17,870 bases of DNA from Solobacterium sp. GTDB lineage: Bacteria > Bacillota_I > Bacilli_A > Erysipelotrichales > Erysipelotrichaceae. The position numbers were made by a program, and so were the translations under genes. Where the stretch lies: contig JAFYGX010000162.1 in assembly GCA_017543025.1 (NCBI GenBank), positions 1 through 17,870 of the forward strand, in the 5' to 3' direction. Numbering within the stretch: position 1 is the stretch's first letter; the number at the start of each line of letters is the position of its first letter. Shown in pieces: positions 1 through 7,476 of the stretch. A model generated the notes under the pieces. That model saw nothing but the letters and a program-made list of their open reading frames with translations. It had not been told where the DNA came from and did no database searches.

Positions 1-626
1 AGCAGTACGGCTTCTGGATTGTGAAGGAATACCGGGATGCTTATCATATGTTTGCCTGCAACGGTATCCTGTTCAATCACGAAAGTGAACGGCGCGGCGA
101 AACCTTTGTCACCCGCAAGATCACACTTGCGGCTTCCCGTATTGCGCAGGGAAAACAGGATAAGCTGTATCTCGGCAACCTGTCTTCGAAGCGTGACTGG
201 GGCTATGCGAAGGATTATGTCGAATGCATGTGGCTGATCCTGCAGAACAGAGAACCGGATGATTTCGTAATCGCAACCGGCGAACAGCATACCGTACGGG
301 AATTCGCCCAGCTTGCCTTCCGGTATGCCGGCATCGACCTTGAATTTGAGGGTGAAGGCGAAAATGAAAAGGGAATTGACCGCAGCACGGGCAGGGTTCT
401 CGTTGAAGTCTCCCCGGATTTCTACCGGCCGACCGATGTTGTCAACCTGCTTGGCAATCCGGCCAAGGCAAAGAAGGAACTCGGCTGGAATCCGACAAAA
501 ACCTCCTTTGATGAACTGGTCCGTCTGATGGTGGAGCATGATATGTATCAGGTGGCGCAGGAAAGAGCCAGCGAACATGTGAAGTTCAATCTGGCGGAGT
601 ATCTGGAACGGGGGATCTCAAGATGA
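1..626 (+). CDS. gmd: GDP-mannose 4,6-dehydratase, C-terminal part (5' truncated)
   Basis: This cytosolic NADP-dependent short-chain dehydrogenase converts GDP-D-mannose to GDP-4-keto-6-deoxy-D-mannose, the first committed step to GDP-L-fucose. The frame is open from base 3 and continues beyond the left edge, so only about the last 207 residues are present; the GTG at 21 is an internal valine codon, not a start. Family signatures seen are [21 protein letters not shown], the [17 protein letters not shown] stretch that binds the nucleotide sugar, and a C-terminal [23 protein letters not shown] block. The catalytic YxxxK lies at or just before the edge. The stop overlaps the fcl start (ATGA at 623-626), indicating translational coupling. 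The product feeds directly into the next gene. Nothing looks damaged in the visible part. Confidence 0.95.
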   Translation, partial: QYGFWIVKEYRDAYHMFACNGILFNHESERRGETFVTRKITLAASRIAQGKQDKLYLGNLSSKRDWGYAKDYVECMWLILQNREPDDFVIATGEQHTVREFAQLAFRYAGIDLEFEGEGENEKGIDRSTGRVLVEVSPDFYRPTDVVNLLGNPAKAKKELGWNPTKTSFDELVRLMVEHDMYQVAQERASEHVKFNLAEYLERGISR

Positions 627-1567
627 TGGAAACAGACGCAAAGATCTATGTCGCCGGCCACAGAGGCATGGTCGGTTCTGCAATCGTCCGCGAACTGGAA
701 CGGCAGGGGTATCACAATATCATTACCCGGACGCATAAGGAGCTCGATCTCACAGATCAGAGGGCGGTGGAAGAATTCTTTGAACAGGATAAGCCGGAAT
801 ACGTGTTTCTCGCAGCGGCCAAGGTCGGCGGAATTGCCGCAAACAATGAGGCGCTTGCGGACTTCATGTATGAGAATATGGTGCTGGAGATGAATGTGAT
901 TCACAGTGCCTGGAAAAACGGCTGTAAAAAACTGGAATTCCTTGGCAGCTCCTGTATTTATCCGCGCATGGCGCCCCAGCCGATGAAGGAAAGCTGCCTG
1001 CTTACTTCGGAACTTGAAAAAACCAATGAGGCATATGCGCTTGCGAAGATCTCCGGTCTGAAATACTGCGAATATCTGAACCGTCAGTACGGAACAGATT
1101 ATATTTCCGTCATGCCTACCAATCTCTACGGGCCGAATGACAACTACCACCCGACCCACAGCCATGTGCTGCCGGCACTGATCCGCCGCTTCCATGAAGC
1201 GAAGGAACAGAACCTTCCGTATGTGACCTGCTGGGGCGACGGATCGCCGCTGAGAGAATTCCTCTATGTGGATGATCTTGCCAATCTGTGCGTGTTTCTG
1301 ATGAACCATTACAGCGGCAATGAAACCGTCAATGCCGGTACCGGAAAAGAAATCACCATCAGAGACCTGACCGCGATGGTGGCGGAGGTGATCGGCTATC
1401 AGGGAGAGATCCGCTGGGATCCGTCCAAACCGAACGGCACGCCGAGAAAGCTTCTGGATGTATCGAAAGCCAGAGATCTCGGCTGGACATACTCAACGGA
1501 GCTGAAAGACGGCATTCGGCTTGCCTATGAAGATTTTCTGAATAATCCCATGCGGGCCGAACGCTGA
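623..1567 (+). CDS. fcl: GDP-L-fucose synthase
   Basis: The enzyme (also called WcaG) is an NADPH-dependent 3,5-epimerase/4-reductase that turns GDP-4-keto-6-deoxy-D-mannose into GDP-L-fucose in the cytosol. The 314-residue length is normal for the family. The N-terminal nucleotide-binding loop is GHRGMVG (residues 12-18). The LGSSCIYP motif supplies Ser109 and Cys111, and the YALAK motif supplies Tyr138 and Lys142; these correspond to Ser107, Cys109, Tyr136 and Lys140 of the E. coli enzyme. The ATG at 623 overlaps the gmd stop and follows a GGGGGA stretch. A second ATG directly follows (626), so the start is uncertain by one codon. With gmd it completes GDP-fucose synthesis, implying a fucose-containing glycan. 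A terminator follows directly. Confidence 0.95.
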   Translation: MMETDAKIYVAGHRGMVGSAIVRELERQGYHNIITRTHKELDLTDQRAVEEFFEQDKPEYVFLAAAKVGGIAANNEALADFMYENMVLEMNVIHSAWKNGCKKLEFLGSSCIYPRMAPQPMKESCLLTSELEKTNEAYALAKISGLKYCEYLNRQYGTDYISVMPTNLYGPNDNYHPTHSHVLPALIRRFHEAKEQNLPYVTCWGDGSPLREFLYVDDLANLCVFLMNHYSGNETVNAGTGKEITIRDLTAMVAEVIGYQGEIRWDPSKPNGTPRKLLDVSKARDLGWTYSTELKDGIRLAYEDFLNNPMRAER

Positions 1568-1579
1568 ATAACTGATGGC

Positions 1580-1607
1580 AAAGAGCTGCAGATGCGGCTC
1601 TTTCTTT
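1580..1607 (+). terminator. Intrinsic terminator after gmd-fcl
   Basis: AAAGAGC at 1580-1586 pairs with GCTCTTT at 1597-1603, extended inward by a wobble pair and two further pairs around a four-base loop. A TTTCTTT tract (1601-1607) follows. It lies 13 bases after the fcl stop and separates the fucose operon from the phosphonate operon. Confidence 0.75.
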
Positions 1608-1699
1608 ATAGCTTTCCGGGCATGAAAGCGGAATCCTTTATGCGGCTTCACGGATGCGGTGTTCAATCCGGCGGGGAGGAAAGTTTTCGGTTTCTACGG

Positions 1700-1705
1700 T
1701 ATAAT
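1700..1705 (+). promoter_or_regulatory. Candidate -10 box for the phosphonate operon
   Basis: A perfect TATAAT lies 28 bases before the start codon at 1734, in the 126-base gap between the fcl terminator and this gene. No convincing -35 hexamer is seen at 16-18 bases upstream, where the sequence is AGGAAA-like. It may therefore need an activator or be a weak sigma-A promoter. The rest of the gap holds nothing recognisable. Confidence 0.45.
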
Positions 1706-1733
1706 TCATTCGGTTGATGAGGAGTGCTTTTTT

Positions 1734-3035
1734 ATGGCAAAAACAGTATATGTAGCAGTATCCACTGACATCCTCCATGGCGGACATATCGCATTGATCC
1801 GGAATGCGGCGACATTGGGCGATGTAATGATCGGTCTGTTTACCGATGAGGCGGTAGCCAGCTATAAGCGGTTTCCGCTGCTTGATTATGAAGAACGGAA
1901 AAAGATCTTTGAAGATCTGAAGGAAGTGAAGCAGGTCGTTCCCCAGGAAACGCTCAGTTTCCGTGATAACCTTCTGAAGTACAGACCGGATTATGTGGTG
2001 CATGGCGATAACTGGAAAGAAGGCGTGCTTTCTCCGGTGCGCAGGGAAGTGCTGGAAGTGCTTGCCACCTATGGCGGAGAGCTGGTGGAATTCCCGTATT
2101 CCGCAAACCCGGTATATAAAAAGCTGGACAGCTACTTCCGGGATCAGAGTTCTCTGCCGGATCAGAGGCGGACAAAGCTCAGAAAGATGATTGCCATGAA
2201 GCCGGTGGTGACTGCGATGGAAGCGCACAGCGGACTGACCGGACTCATTGTGGAAAAAACAGTTGTTTATGAAGAAGGCGGTGCGCATCAGTATGATGCG
2301 ATGTGGATCAGCTCGCTCTGCGATTCGACTGATAAGGGAAAACCGGATATTGAGCTGGTTGATATGACCAGCCGGTTTCAGACGATCGATGAGCTGATGG
2401 AAGTGACGACCAAGCCGATCATCTTTGACGGGGATACGGGCGGCCGGCAGGAACACTTCGTCTATCTGGTGCGTTCACTTGAGCGGATGGGCGTCTCTGC
2501 CGTCATTATCGAAGACAAGACCGGTCTCAAGAAAAACAGCCTGTTCGGTACGGAAGTGCAGCAGACGCAGGACAGCATTGAAAACTTCTGCGCAAAGATT
2601 GCGGCAGGAGAAAATGTGAAACGGACGAATGATTTCATGATCATTGCCAGATGTGAATCTCTGATTCTGGAAAAGGGTATGGAGGATGCGCTGGAGCGGT
2701 GCCATGCATATGTGGAAGCCGGAGCGGACGGCATCATGATTCATTCCCGGAAGAAAGATCCGTCAGAGATCTATGAATTCTGCGACCGGTTCCGGGAAAC
2801 AGACCCGGTGACGCCGATTGTGGTTGTCCCGACGAGTTTCTGTCAGGAGACGCTGGAAGAGCTGGGCAGCCATGGAATCAATGTCGTGATCTATGCGAAT
2901 CAGCTGATGCGGGCTGCTGTGCCGGCAATGCAGGAGGTTGCGGAGACGATTCTGCGCAATCACAGAAGTGAAGAAGTGGAAGGCAGACTGATGCCGTTCG
3001 GAAAAATTATCCGGATGATCGATGAACTGGAGTGA
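1734..3035 (+). CDS. aepX: Phosphoenolpyruvate mutase with fused N-terminal nucleotidyltransferase domain
   Basis: PEP mutase rearranges phosphoenolpyruvate to phosphonopyruvate, the C-P bond-forming entry to almost all natural phosphonates. The protein has 433 residues in two parts. Residues 3-125 are an HxGH-type cytidylyltransferase-like domain (HGGH at 15-18). Residues about 150-433 are the isocitrate-lyase-superfamily mutase. The mutase has CDSTDKGKPD (196-205, the catalytic-loop aspartate), FDGDTGG (231-237, metal-binding aspartates) and EDKTGLKKNS (260-269), matching the EDKxxxKxNS family signature. The first domain lacks the C-terminal ISTT-type motif that its neighbour retains. The ATG at 1734 is preferred over an upstream in-frame GTG at 1659 because GAGGAG (1719-1724) sits nine bases before it and TATAAT (1700) lies between the two. 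PEP mutase fused to such a domain is a known architecture; the role of the fused domain is inferred as CTP activation of a phosphonate or a regulatory remnant. Confidence 0.93.
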   Translation: MAKTVYVAVSTDILHGGHIALIRNAATLGDVMIGLFTDEAVASYKRFPLLDYEERKKIFEDLKEVKQVVPQETLSFRDNLLKYRPDYVVHGDNWKEGVLSPVRREVLEVLATYGGELVEFPYSANPVYKKLDSYFRDQSSLPDQRRTKLRKMIAMKPVVTAMEAHSGLTGLIVEKTVVYEEGGAHQYDAMWISSLCDSTDKGKPDIELVDMTSRFQTIDELMEVTTKPIIFDGDTGGRQEHFVYLVRSLERMGVSAVIIEDKTGLKKNSLFGTEVQQTQDSIENFCAKIAAGENVKRTNDFMIIARCESLILEKGMEDALERCHAYVEAGADGIMIHSRKKDPSEIYEFCDRFRETDPVTPIVVVPTSFCQETLEELGSHGINVVIYANQLMRAAVPAMQEVAETILRNHRSEEVEGRLMPFGKIIRMIDELE

Positions 3036-3040
3036 AGGGT

Positions 3041-3478
3041 ATGAGTGAGAAGAGAAAAACCGTATATGTACCGATGGCGGCGGATATCGTGCATCCGGGC
3101 CATGTGAATATTCTGAAGACGGCTGCGCAGTACGGCGATGTGATTGTCGGGCTGTTTACCGATGAAGCGATTGCCAGCTATAAGCGGGTGCCGTATATGA
3201 AATATGAGCAGCGCCGGGCTGTGATTGAAAACATGAAGGGCGTTGTGCAGGTCATCCCGCAGGTTACGAAGGATTATGAACCGAACCTGCGGCTTCTGAA
3301 GCCGGATTATATGGTACATGGCACGGACTGGCGCGAGGGTCCGCTGGCAAAGGTGAGGCAGAAGGCGATCGATACGATGGCCGAATGGGGCGGCAAGGTG
3401 ATTGAACCGGAATATACGCAGGGCGTCAGCACCTCGCAGATTATTCATATGATTGAAGAACGGGGAGAAAACGAATGA
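3041..3478 (+). CDS. Stand-alone HxGH cytidylyltransferase-like protein (CMP-phosphonate former?)
   Basis: This 145-residue protein belongs to the nucleotidyltransferase family that includes TagD (glycerol-3-phosphate cytidylyltransferase) and ethanolamine-phosphate cytidylyltransferase. It has HPGH at residues 18-21 and a C-terminal GVSTSQII motif matching the family's (R)TxGISTT phosphate-binding element, so it looks catalytically complete. It is clearly similar to the first domain of the preceding protein: both carry GLFTDEA(I/V)ASYKR and a PDY(M/V)VHG block. GGAG (3029-3032) sits eight bases before the ATG at 3041, five bases after the upstream stop. It lies between the mutase and decarboxylase genes. 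I infer that it activates a C-P compound, such as 2-aminoethyl- or 2-hydroxyethylphosphonate, as a CMP derivative. A TagD-like glycerol-3-phosphate or an ethanolamine-phosphate substrate cannot be excluded. Confidence 0.85.
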   Translation: MSEKRKTVYVPMAADIVHPGHVNILKTAAQYGDVIVGLFTDEAIASYKRVPYMKYEQRRAVIENMKGVVQVIPQVTKDYEPNLRLLKPDYMVHGTDWREGPLAKVRQKAIDTMAEWGGKVIEPEYTQGVSTSQIIHMIEERGENE

Positions 3479-4599
3479 AAGCCGAAACCCTGATGGAAAT
3501 CCTGGGAGCGGATTTCTATGCCGGCGTTCCGGATTCACAGCTTAAGGCATTATGCAGCTGTCTGATGCACCGGTACGGGATTGACGCCCGCCATCATGTG
3601 ATCGCAGCGAATGAAGGAAACTGCGCGGCGCTTGCGGCAGGCTATCATCTCGCTACCGGAAAGGTGCCGGCAGTCTATATGCAGAACAGCGGTGAGGGAA
3701 ATATCATCAATCCGCTGGCTTCCCTGCTGAATGAACATGTATATGCGATTCCGATGATCTTTGTGATCGGCTGGCGGGGCGAACCCGGCGTGCATGATGA
3801 ACCCCAGCATATTTTTCAGGGCGAGATCACGAAGACGCTGATGGATGTGATGGGTGTTTCCTCCTTTGTGATTTCAAAGGATACACCGGATGAGGAAGTC
3901 CGGGCGGCAATGGATTCGTTTCAACCCCTGCTGAAGCAGGGAAAAGATGTCGCATTTATCATCCGCAAAGGTGCACTGACATTTGATGTGCCAATGACGT
4001 ATGAAAATGCGCATCCGATGAAACGGGAAGAGATTATCGCCCATATCGCAGCAGTCAGCGGAAATGATCCGGTCATCTCCACGACAGGCAAGGCGAGCCG
4101 GGAGCTGTTTGAAATCCGCACCGCGGCCGGTGAAACTCATGCGCGGGATTTTCTGACGGTCGGTTCAATGGGACATGCCTCCAGCATCGCCCTTGGCGTT
4201 GCGGCAAACAAGCCGGAAACCACGGTCTGGTGCATTGACGGCGATGGGGCAGCCCTCATGCATATGGGAAGTCTTGCGGTCATCGGCAGTCTGAAGCCGG
4301 CCAATCTGATTCATGTGGTGATCAACAACGAAGCGCATGAGACGGTCGGCGGAATGCCTACCGCTGCCGGCAGCACGGATCTCTGTGCAGTGGCAAAGGC
4401 GTGCGGATATGAACAGACATTCTGTGTGAAGCAGGAAGCGGAGCTGGATTCTGCGCTTCATGCCGCTAAGAACAGCCATGTGCTGAGTTTTATCGAGGTG
4501 AAATCGGCAATCGGCGCAAGGGAGAATCTGGGTCGGCCGACGACAAGCGCACTGGAAAACAAACAGCATTTCATGGAGTATCTGAAGGGTTGTTTATGA
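3475..4599 (+). CDS. aepY: Phosphonopyruvate decarboxylase
   Basis: This thiamine-diphosphate enzyme removes CO2 from phosphonopyruvate to give phosphonoacetaldehyde, the irreversible step that pulls the unfavourable PEP mutase reaction forward. The 374-residue length is normal for the family. The N-terminal pyrimidine-binding half has GADFYAGVPDSQ and the AANEGN motif (Glu47, the presumed cofactor-activating glutamate), followed by YMQNSGEGNIINPLASL and GWRGEPGVHDEPQH, all characteristic of this decarboxylase. The C-terminal half has the ThDP/Mg motif GDGAALMHMGS (256-266) ending in NN (284-285). The ATG at 3475 overlaps the upstream stop and follows GGGGAG (3462-3467) at seven bases. No aminotransferase (AepZ/PhnW type) or alcohol dehydrogenase acting on its product is found in the window. 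Confidence 0.95.
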   Translation: MKAETLMEILGADFYAGVPDSQLKALCSCLMHRYGIDARHHVIAANEGNCAALAAGYHLATGKVPAVYMQNSGEGNIINPLASLLNEHVYAIPMIFVIGWRGEPGVHDEPQHIFQGEITKTLMDVMGVSSFVISKDTPDEEVRAAMDSFQPLLKQGKDVAFIIRKGALTFDVPMTYENAHPMKREEIIAHIAAVSGNDPVISTTGKASRELFEIRTAAGETHARDFLTVGSMGHASSIALGVAANKPETTVWCIDGDGAALMHMGSLAVIGSLKPANLIHVVINNEAHETVGGMPTAAGSTDLCAVAKACGYEQTFCVKQEAELDSALHAAKNSHVLSFIEVKSAIGARENLGRPTTSALENKQHFMEYLKGCL

Positions 4600-5873
4600 A
4601 AGAGTTCCTGCTGGAGAGGAAAAACTACATTGCGGTCTATGTGATCGGATATCTGATGCGGGGGCTGATCTATCATTTCTTTCCGCCGGTCAACGACATT
4701 CTGATGTGGATCACGATCCTGTGGCCTCTGATTCTGATCGGATCAGATCTGTACCGCAGGCGGTTCCGGATGGACCGGATGAAGGCGGCGCTATGCATCT
4801 TTCTGCTTGCGGCGCTGACCTCAACGGTCCTGCATATTCAGGCGGCGACACCGGAAGTCTGGGTATCCCTCTGGAATGCATGCGGTCTGATTCTGATTCT
4901 GTTTCCGGCTGCGGAAACGGAAGAACCGAAACCGTATCATCGGTTTTTCCGCCGGCTGTTTACTGCTGTCTTCGCTCTGATTTCGCTGATGGCAGCGGGA
5001 TCGCTGTTTCTCTATCTCTGCTTCCGGGCAGGCATATCGCTGCCAGGCGGTTTATCCGGTGAGGAACAGCTGTTTACCTACGGGCACCTTGGCGAAGAGA
5101 AGCGATTCTGCGGGCTGTTCGGCTACTCGACCGTCGGCGGAAATCTCTGTACGATTGCGGTCATGGCCGGTATTTATCTGCTTGAGCAGAATGTACTTCC
5201 GAAGTGGCTGATCATGAGCTGTGAGGCAGTTCTTCTGGCAATGGTTCTTCTGCTGGATGTAAGAACTTCGATGGTAGAGCTGTTTCTGGTCGGTGTGTTT
5301 CTGGTCTGGATCACACTTCGAAAACGGATGCCGGCAAAACGGGTGTTCCTGCTGTTTTCGGCTGCGGCAGTCATCGCAGCTGCAGGCGTCTGGATCCTGA
5401 AACAGAATGCGATCATGAGCTTTCTGGCGGATATGAAAACGGATCCGGTCGGAACAATGCGGTTTCTGACAACCGGCAGAAGCGTTTACTGGACGCAGGC
5501 ATGGGAAGGGTTTCTGAAACATCCGATCCTTGGTCAGGGCTGGAACAACAATACAGGCGTCAAGTATTTTGACAGCCATAATCTGCTGTTCAATCTGCTG
5601 TTATGGACCGGACTGACCGGAACCATTGCGTTTTTCACCTTTCTCGGGCTGCTGGTTCAGCGGATGTGGAAAGACCGCTCACGGATCGAAGCGCAGAAAC
5701 TGATCGGGCTTGTCTGTGTGGTGATCGGTGTCTTTGCGGCGTCCATGCTGGAGCGCACGCTGATCGGAACAGAGAATACGACCGTTGATACATCCTGTTT
5801 CTGGCTTGCGGCAGGAATGCTGGGATACGGAATCCGGCACGGCAGCGAATCGGAACAGAAACCGGAAGCGTAA
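4596..5873 (+). CDS. O-antigen ligase / Wzy polymerase-like membrane protein
   Basis: This 425-residue protein consists mostly of hydrophobic segments (roughly 10-12). In the second half it carries the O-antigen ligase/polymerase signature: GRSVYW starting at residue 294, then FLKHPILGQGW, then SHNLLFNLLLWTGLTG with HN at 328-329. The family joins or polymerises undecaprenyl-linked glycans on the outer face of the membrane. Whether this member polymerises repeat units or transfers the finished glycan cannot be decided from sequence. The ATG at 4596 overlaps the decarboxylase stop by four bases and follows GAAGGG (4584-4589) at six bases, so it is co-translated with the phosphonate genes. A terminator follows at 5899-5922. 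This position links the phosphonate product to glycan assembly. Confidence 0.85.
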   Translation: MKEFLLERKNYIAVYVIGYLMRGLIYHFFPPVNDILMWITILWPLILIGSDLYRRRFRMDRMKAALCIFLLAALTSTVLHIQAATPEVWVSLWNACGLILILFPAAETEEPKPYHRFFRRLFTAVFALISLMAAGSLFLYLCFRAGISLPGGLSGEEQLFTYGHLGEEKRFCGLFGYSTVGGNLCTIAVMAGIYLLEQNVLPKWLIMSCEAVLLAMVLLLDVRTSMVELFLVGVFLVWITLRKRMPAKRVFLLFSAAAVIAAAGVWILKQNAIMSFLADMKTDPVGTMRFLTTGRSVYWTQAWEGFLKHPILGQGWNNNTGVKYFDSHNLLFNLLLWTGLTGTIAFFTFLGLLVQRMWKDRSRIEAQKLIGLVCVVIGVFAASMLERTLIGTENTTVDTSCFWLAAGMLGYGIRHGSESEQKPEA

Positions 5874-5898
5874 ATACAGCAGTTTCAGCTGTTTTTCG

Positions 5899-5922
5899 GA
5901 GCAGGGAAATCCTGCTCTTTTT
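5899..5922 (+). terminator. Intrinsic terminator closing the phosphonate operon
   Basis: GAGCAGG (5899-5905) pairs with CCTGCTC (5911-5917), with a G-T pair closing a tight AAA loop, followed by TTTTT (5918-5922). It lies 26 bases after the stop of the ligase-like gene. Confidence 0.8.
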
Positions 5923-6010
5923 ACGACAATAAGCATGGCATGAAGGGACCGGGCATGGAACGGGATGAAAACTATCCGGTTTCAGCAGGAAGGTGTGTGC
6001 GGAATGTGCC

Positions 6011-6057
6011 GGGAAACAGCTTTCCCTGCTAAAAAAGTCCGCTGCGGCAGATATAAT
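6011..6057 (+). promoter_or_regulatory. Palindrome and candidate -10 upstream of the glycosyltransferase operon
   Basis: GGGAAA (6011-6016) and TTTCCC (6021-6026) form a perfect six-base inverted repeat around CAGC. TATAAT follows at 6052-6057. A transcript from this box would begin near 6064, just ahead of AGGAGG (6070-6075) and the GTG at 6080. The spacing between palindrome and -10 would suit an operator, but no clear -35 is present and no regulator can be named. Confidence 0.35.
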
Positions 6058-6079
6058 GAGGGAAACGGCAGGAGGCAGT

Positions 6080-7423
6080 GTGCGTACGAAAGCAGATGAA
6101 AAACGATTGATCCGGTATGGTCTGAATCTTGTTGCGGCAGTTTTCATGTTTGCAATTGCATTTCGCAATTACAGCATCTGGGACGACGAGGTGTTCAGTC
6201 TGAACCTCGTTGACCGGCCGATCGGGGAAATGTGGGCGCCGATTGTGAAAGACCTGGTTCATCCGCCGCTGTATTACTATGCACTGAAGCTGTTTCTGTT
6301 TCTGTTTCCGAATGATCATCTGAATATGATTGCCGGTGCGAAGCTGTTTTCAGTCATCTGGGTTGTCATTCTGATGACGGCAGGGTCCTGGCTTCTGGAG
6401 AGACAGCGCGGCGCGGATGCGGCGCTGCTGTTTACGGTGTTTCTCTTCGGTCATACCGCCATCGGCTATTCGGTTGAAATCCGTATGTATTCAATGGCCA
6501 TGTGTCTTGCCGGGCTGACCTGTCTTTCTGCGATGCGGCTGGAGGAAGAAGCCGGCACGAAGAACTGGCTGCTGTTTTCAGCCTGTTCACTGCTTGCGGC
6601 GTATACAAATTACTTTGCGCTGTTTTCGGTTTCGTTTTTCTGGCTGCGCCGGCTTGTGCGTTTCCGGAAGCCGGAGGAAATGCGGGAATGGCTGAAGTAC
6701 GCGGGACTGACGGCAGCCGGGTATCTTCCCTGGGTCATCACGGTGCTGAATCATCCCTCGCCGATCAGCGACTATGCGGCAGAGATGACGCCTTCGCGGA
6801 TTCTGGCCCTGTTTTCCTTTCCGTTCAGCTGTCATAATCTTCCGGTATCCGTAATTCTGATTGTCTGCTCTGCAGCTGTGATTCTGGGGATTATCCGCAG
6901 CAGCAGGATGAAGGAATTTGCGCTGTTCTGTATTCTGAATCCGGCGGGAATCGGACTGATCTGCATTGTTTCTTCGATTCTGTTCCGCAAATTTGTGATC
7001 GGAAGATATCTTCTGCCCGGCTGGGGCGTATTCTGGATCGGCATGGCGGTCGGGGCAGACAGCCTGAAATGGAAGAAATGGATTCTGCCGGTATTTGCGG
7101 CAATTGACTGTCTTGCGCTGGTCTTTATCTTTCAGACGGAACAGAATGACAGGATTGCGATGAACCGGCTGCTGGAAACATTTCGGAATGAACCGCTTCC
7201 GGTATTTGCGGATCAGGGCGCAAAAACGATTCTGGATTATGTGTTTTATCATCCTTCCTACGCGGAATCAATTGAGAACAACCCTTCCGGCCGTTATTAT
7301 GCATTCTTCTGGTCCGATGAATGGCTGCTGGTCGGTGATAAGCCGATGGCCGACGAGTTTCCGCTTTCCACCGGTTCCCTGCAGGTGTTTCAGGATCTGC
7401 CGGTAAGCGGCGAGGGTTCATGA
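6080..7423 (+). CDS. GT39/GT83-like multi-spanning glycosyltransferase
   Basis: This is a 447-residue integral membrane protein of the GT-C type. These enzymes use a polyprenyl-phosphate sugar and glycosylate on the outer face of the membrane. After the first hydrophobic segment (about residues 13-28) comes WDDEVFSL, with acidic residues Asp35, Asp36 and Glu37. Then DLVHPPLYYY (58-67) matches the D-x-x-H-P-P-L-Y-Y element of this superfamily. About ten further hydrophobic segments follow, then a C-terminal extracytoplasmic tail. I chose the GTG at 6080 because AGGAGG (6070-6075) lies just before it and an ATG at 6056 would overlap the -10 box; an earlier in-frame codon at 5993 lacks support. 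It opens a five-gene operon. The sugar donor and acceptor are unknown. Confidence 0.75.
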   Translation: MRTKADEKRLIRYGLNLVAAVFMFAIAFRNYSIWDDEVFSLNLVDRPIGEMWAPIVKDLVHPPLYYYALKLFLFLFPNDHLNMIAGAKLFSVIWVVILMTAGSWLLERQRGADAALLFTVFLFGHTAIGYSVEIRMYSMAMCLAGLTCLSAMRLEEEAGTKNWLLFSACSLLAAYTNYFALFSVSFFWLRRLVRFRKPEEMREWLKYAGLTAAGYLPWVITVLNHPSPISDYAAEMTPSRILALFSFPFSCHNLPVSVILIVCSAAVILGIIRSSRMKEFALFCILNPAGIGLICIVSSILFRKFVIGRYLLPGWGVFWIGMAVGADSLKWKKWILPVFAAIDCLALVFIFQTEQNDRIAMNRLLETFRNEPLPVFADQGAKTILDYVFYHPSYAESIENNPSGRYYAFFWSDEWLLVGDKPMADEFPLSTGSLQVFQDLPVSGEGS

Positions 7424-7440
7424 GCCCGGCATCGCTCATG

Positions 7441-7446
7441 TATAAT
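7441..7446 (+). promoter_or_regulatory. Candidate internal -10 box before the GT2 gene
   Basis: TATAAT lies in the 53-base gap between the GT39-like gene and the GT2 gene, 31 bases before the ATG at 7477. A weak TTCATG lies at 7417-7422 with an 18-base spacer. It may provide extra transcription of the downstream four genes. Confidence 0.3.
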
Positions 7447-7476
7447 AACGGAAGACAGGGAAAGGACAGGGGAACG

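Noticed and set aside
1659..1733. Longer N-terminus for the PEP mutase fusion starting at a GTG
   Set aside because: The added residues match nothing, the -10 box and a good ribosome site lie inside it, and the family begins close to the MAKTVYV start.
3041..3478. Glycerol-3-phosphate cytidylyltransferase (TagD) as a firm call
   Set aside because: Motifs fit the wider family, but the gene lies between two phosphonate genes and is closest to the mutase-fused domain, so the substrate cannot be fixed as glycerol-3-phosphate.
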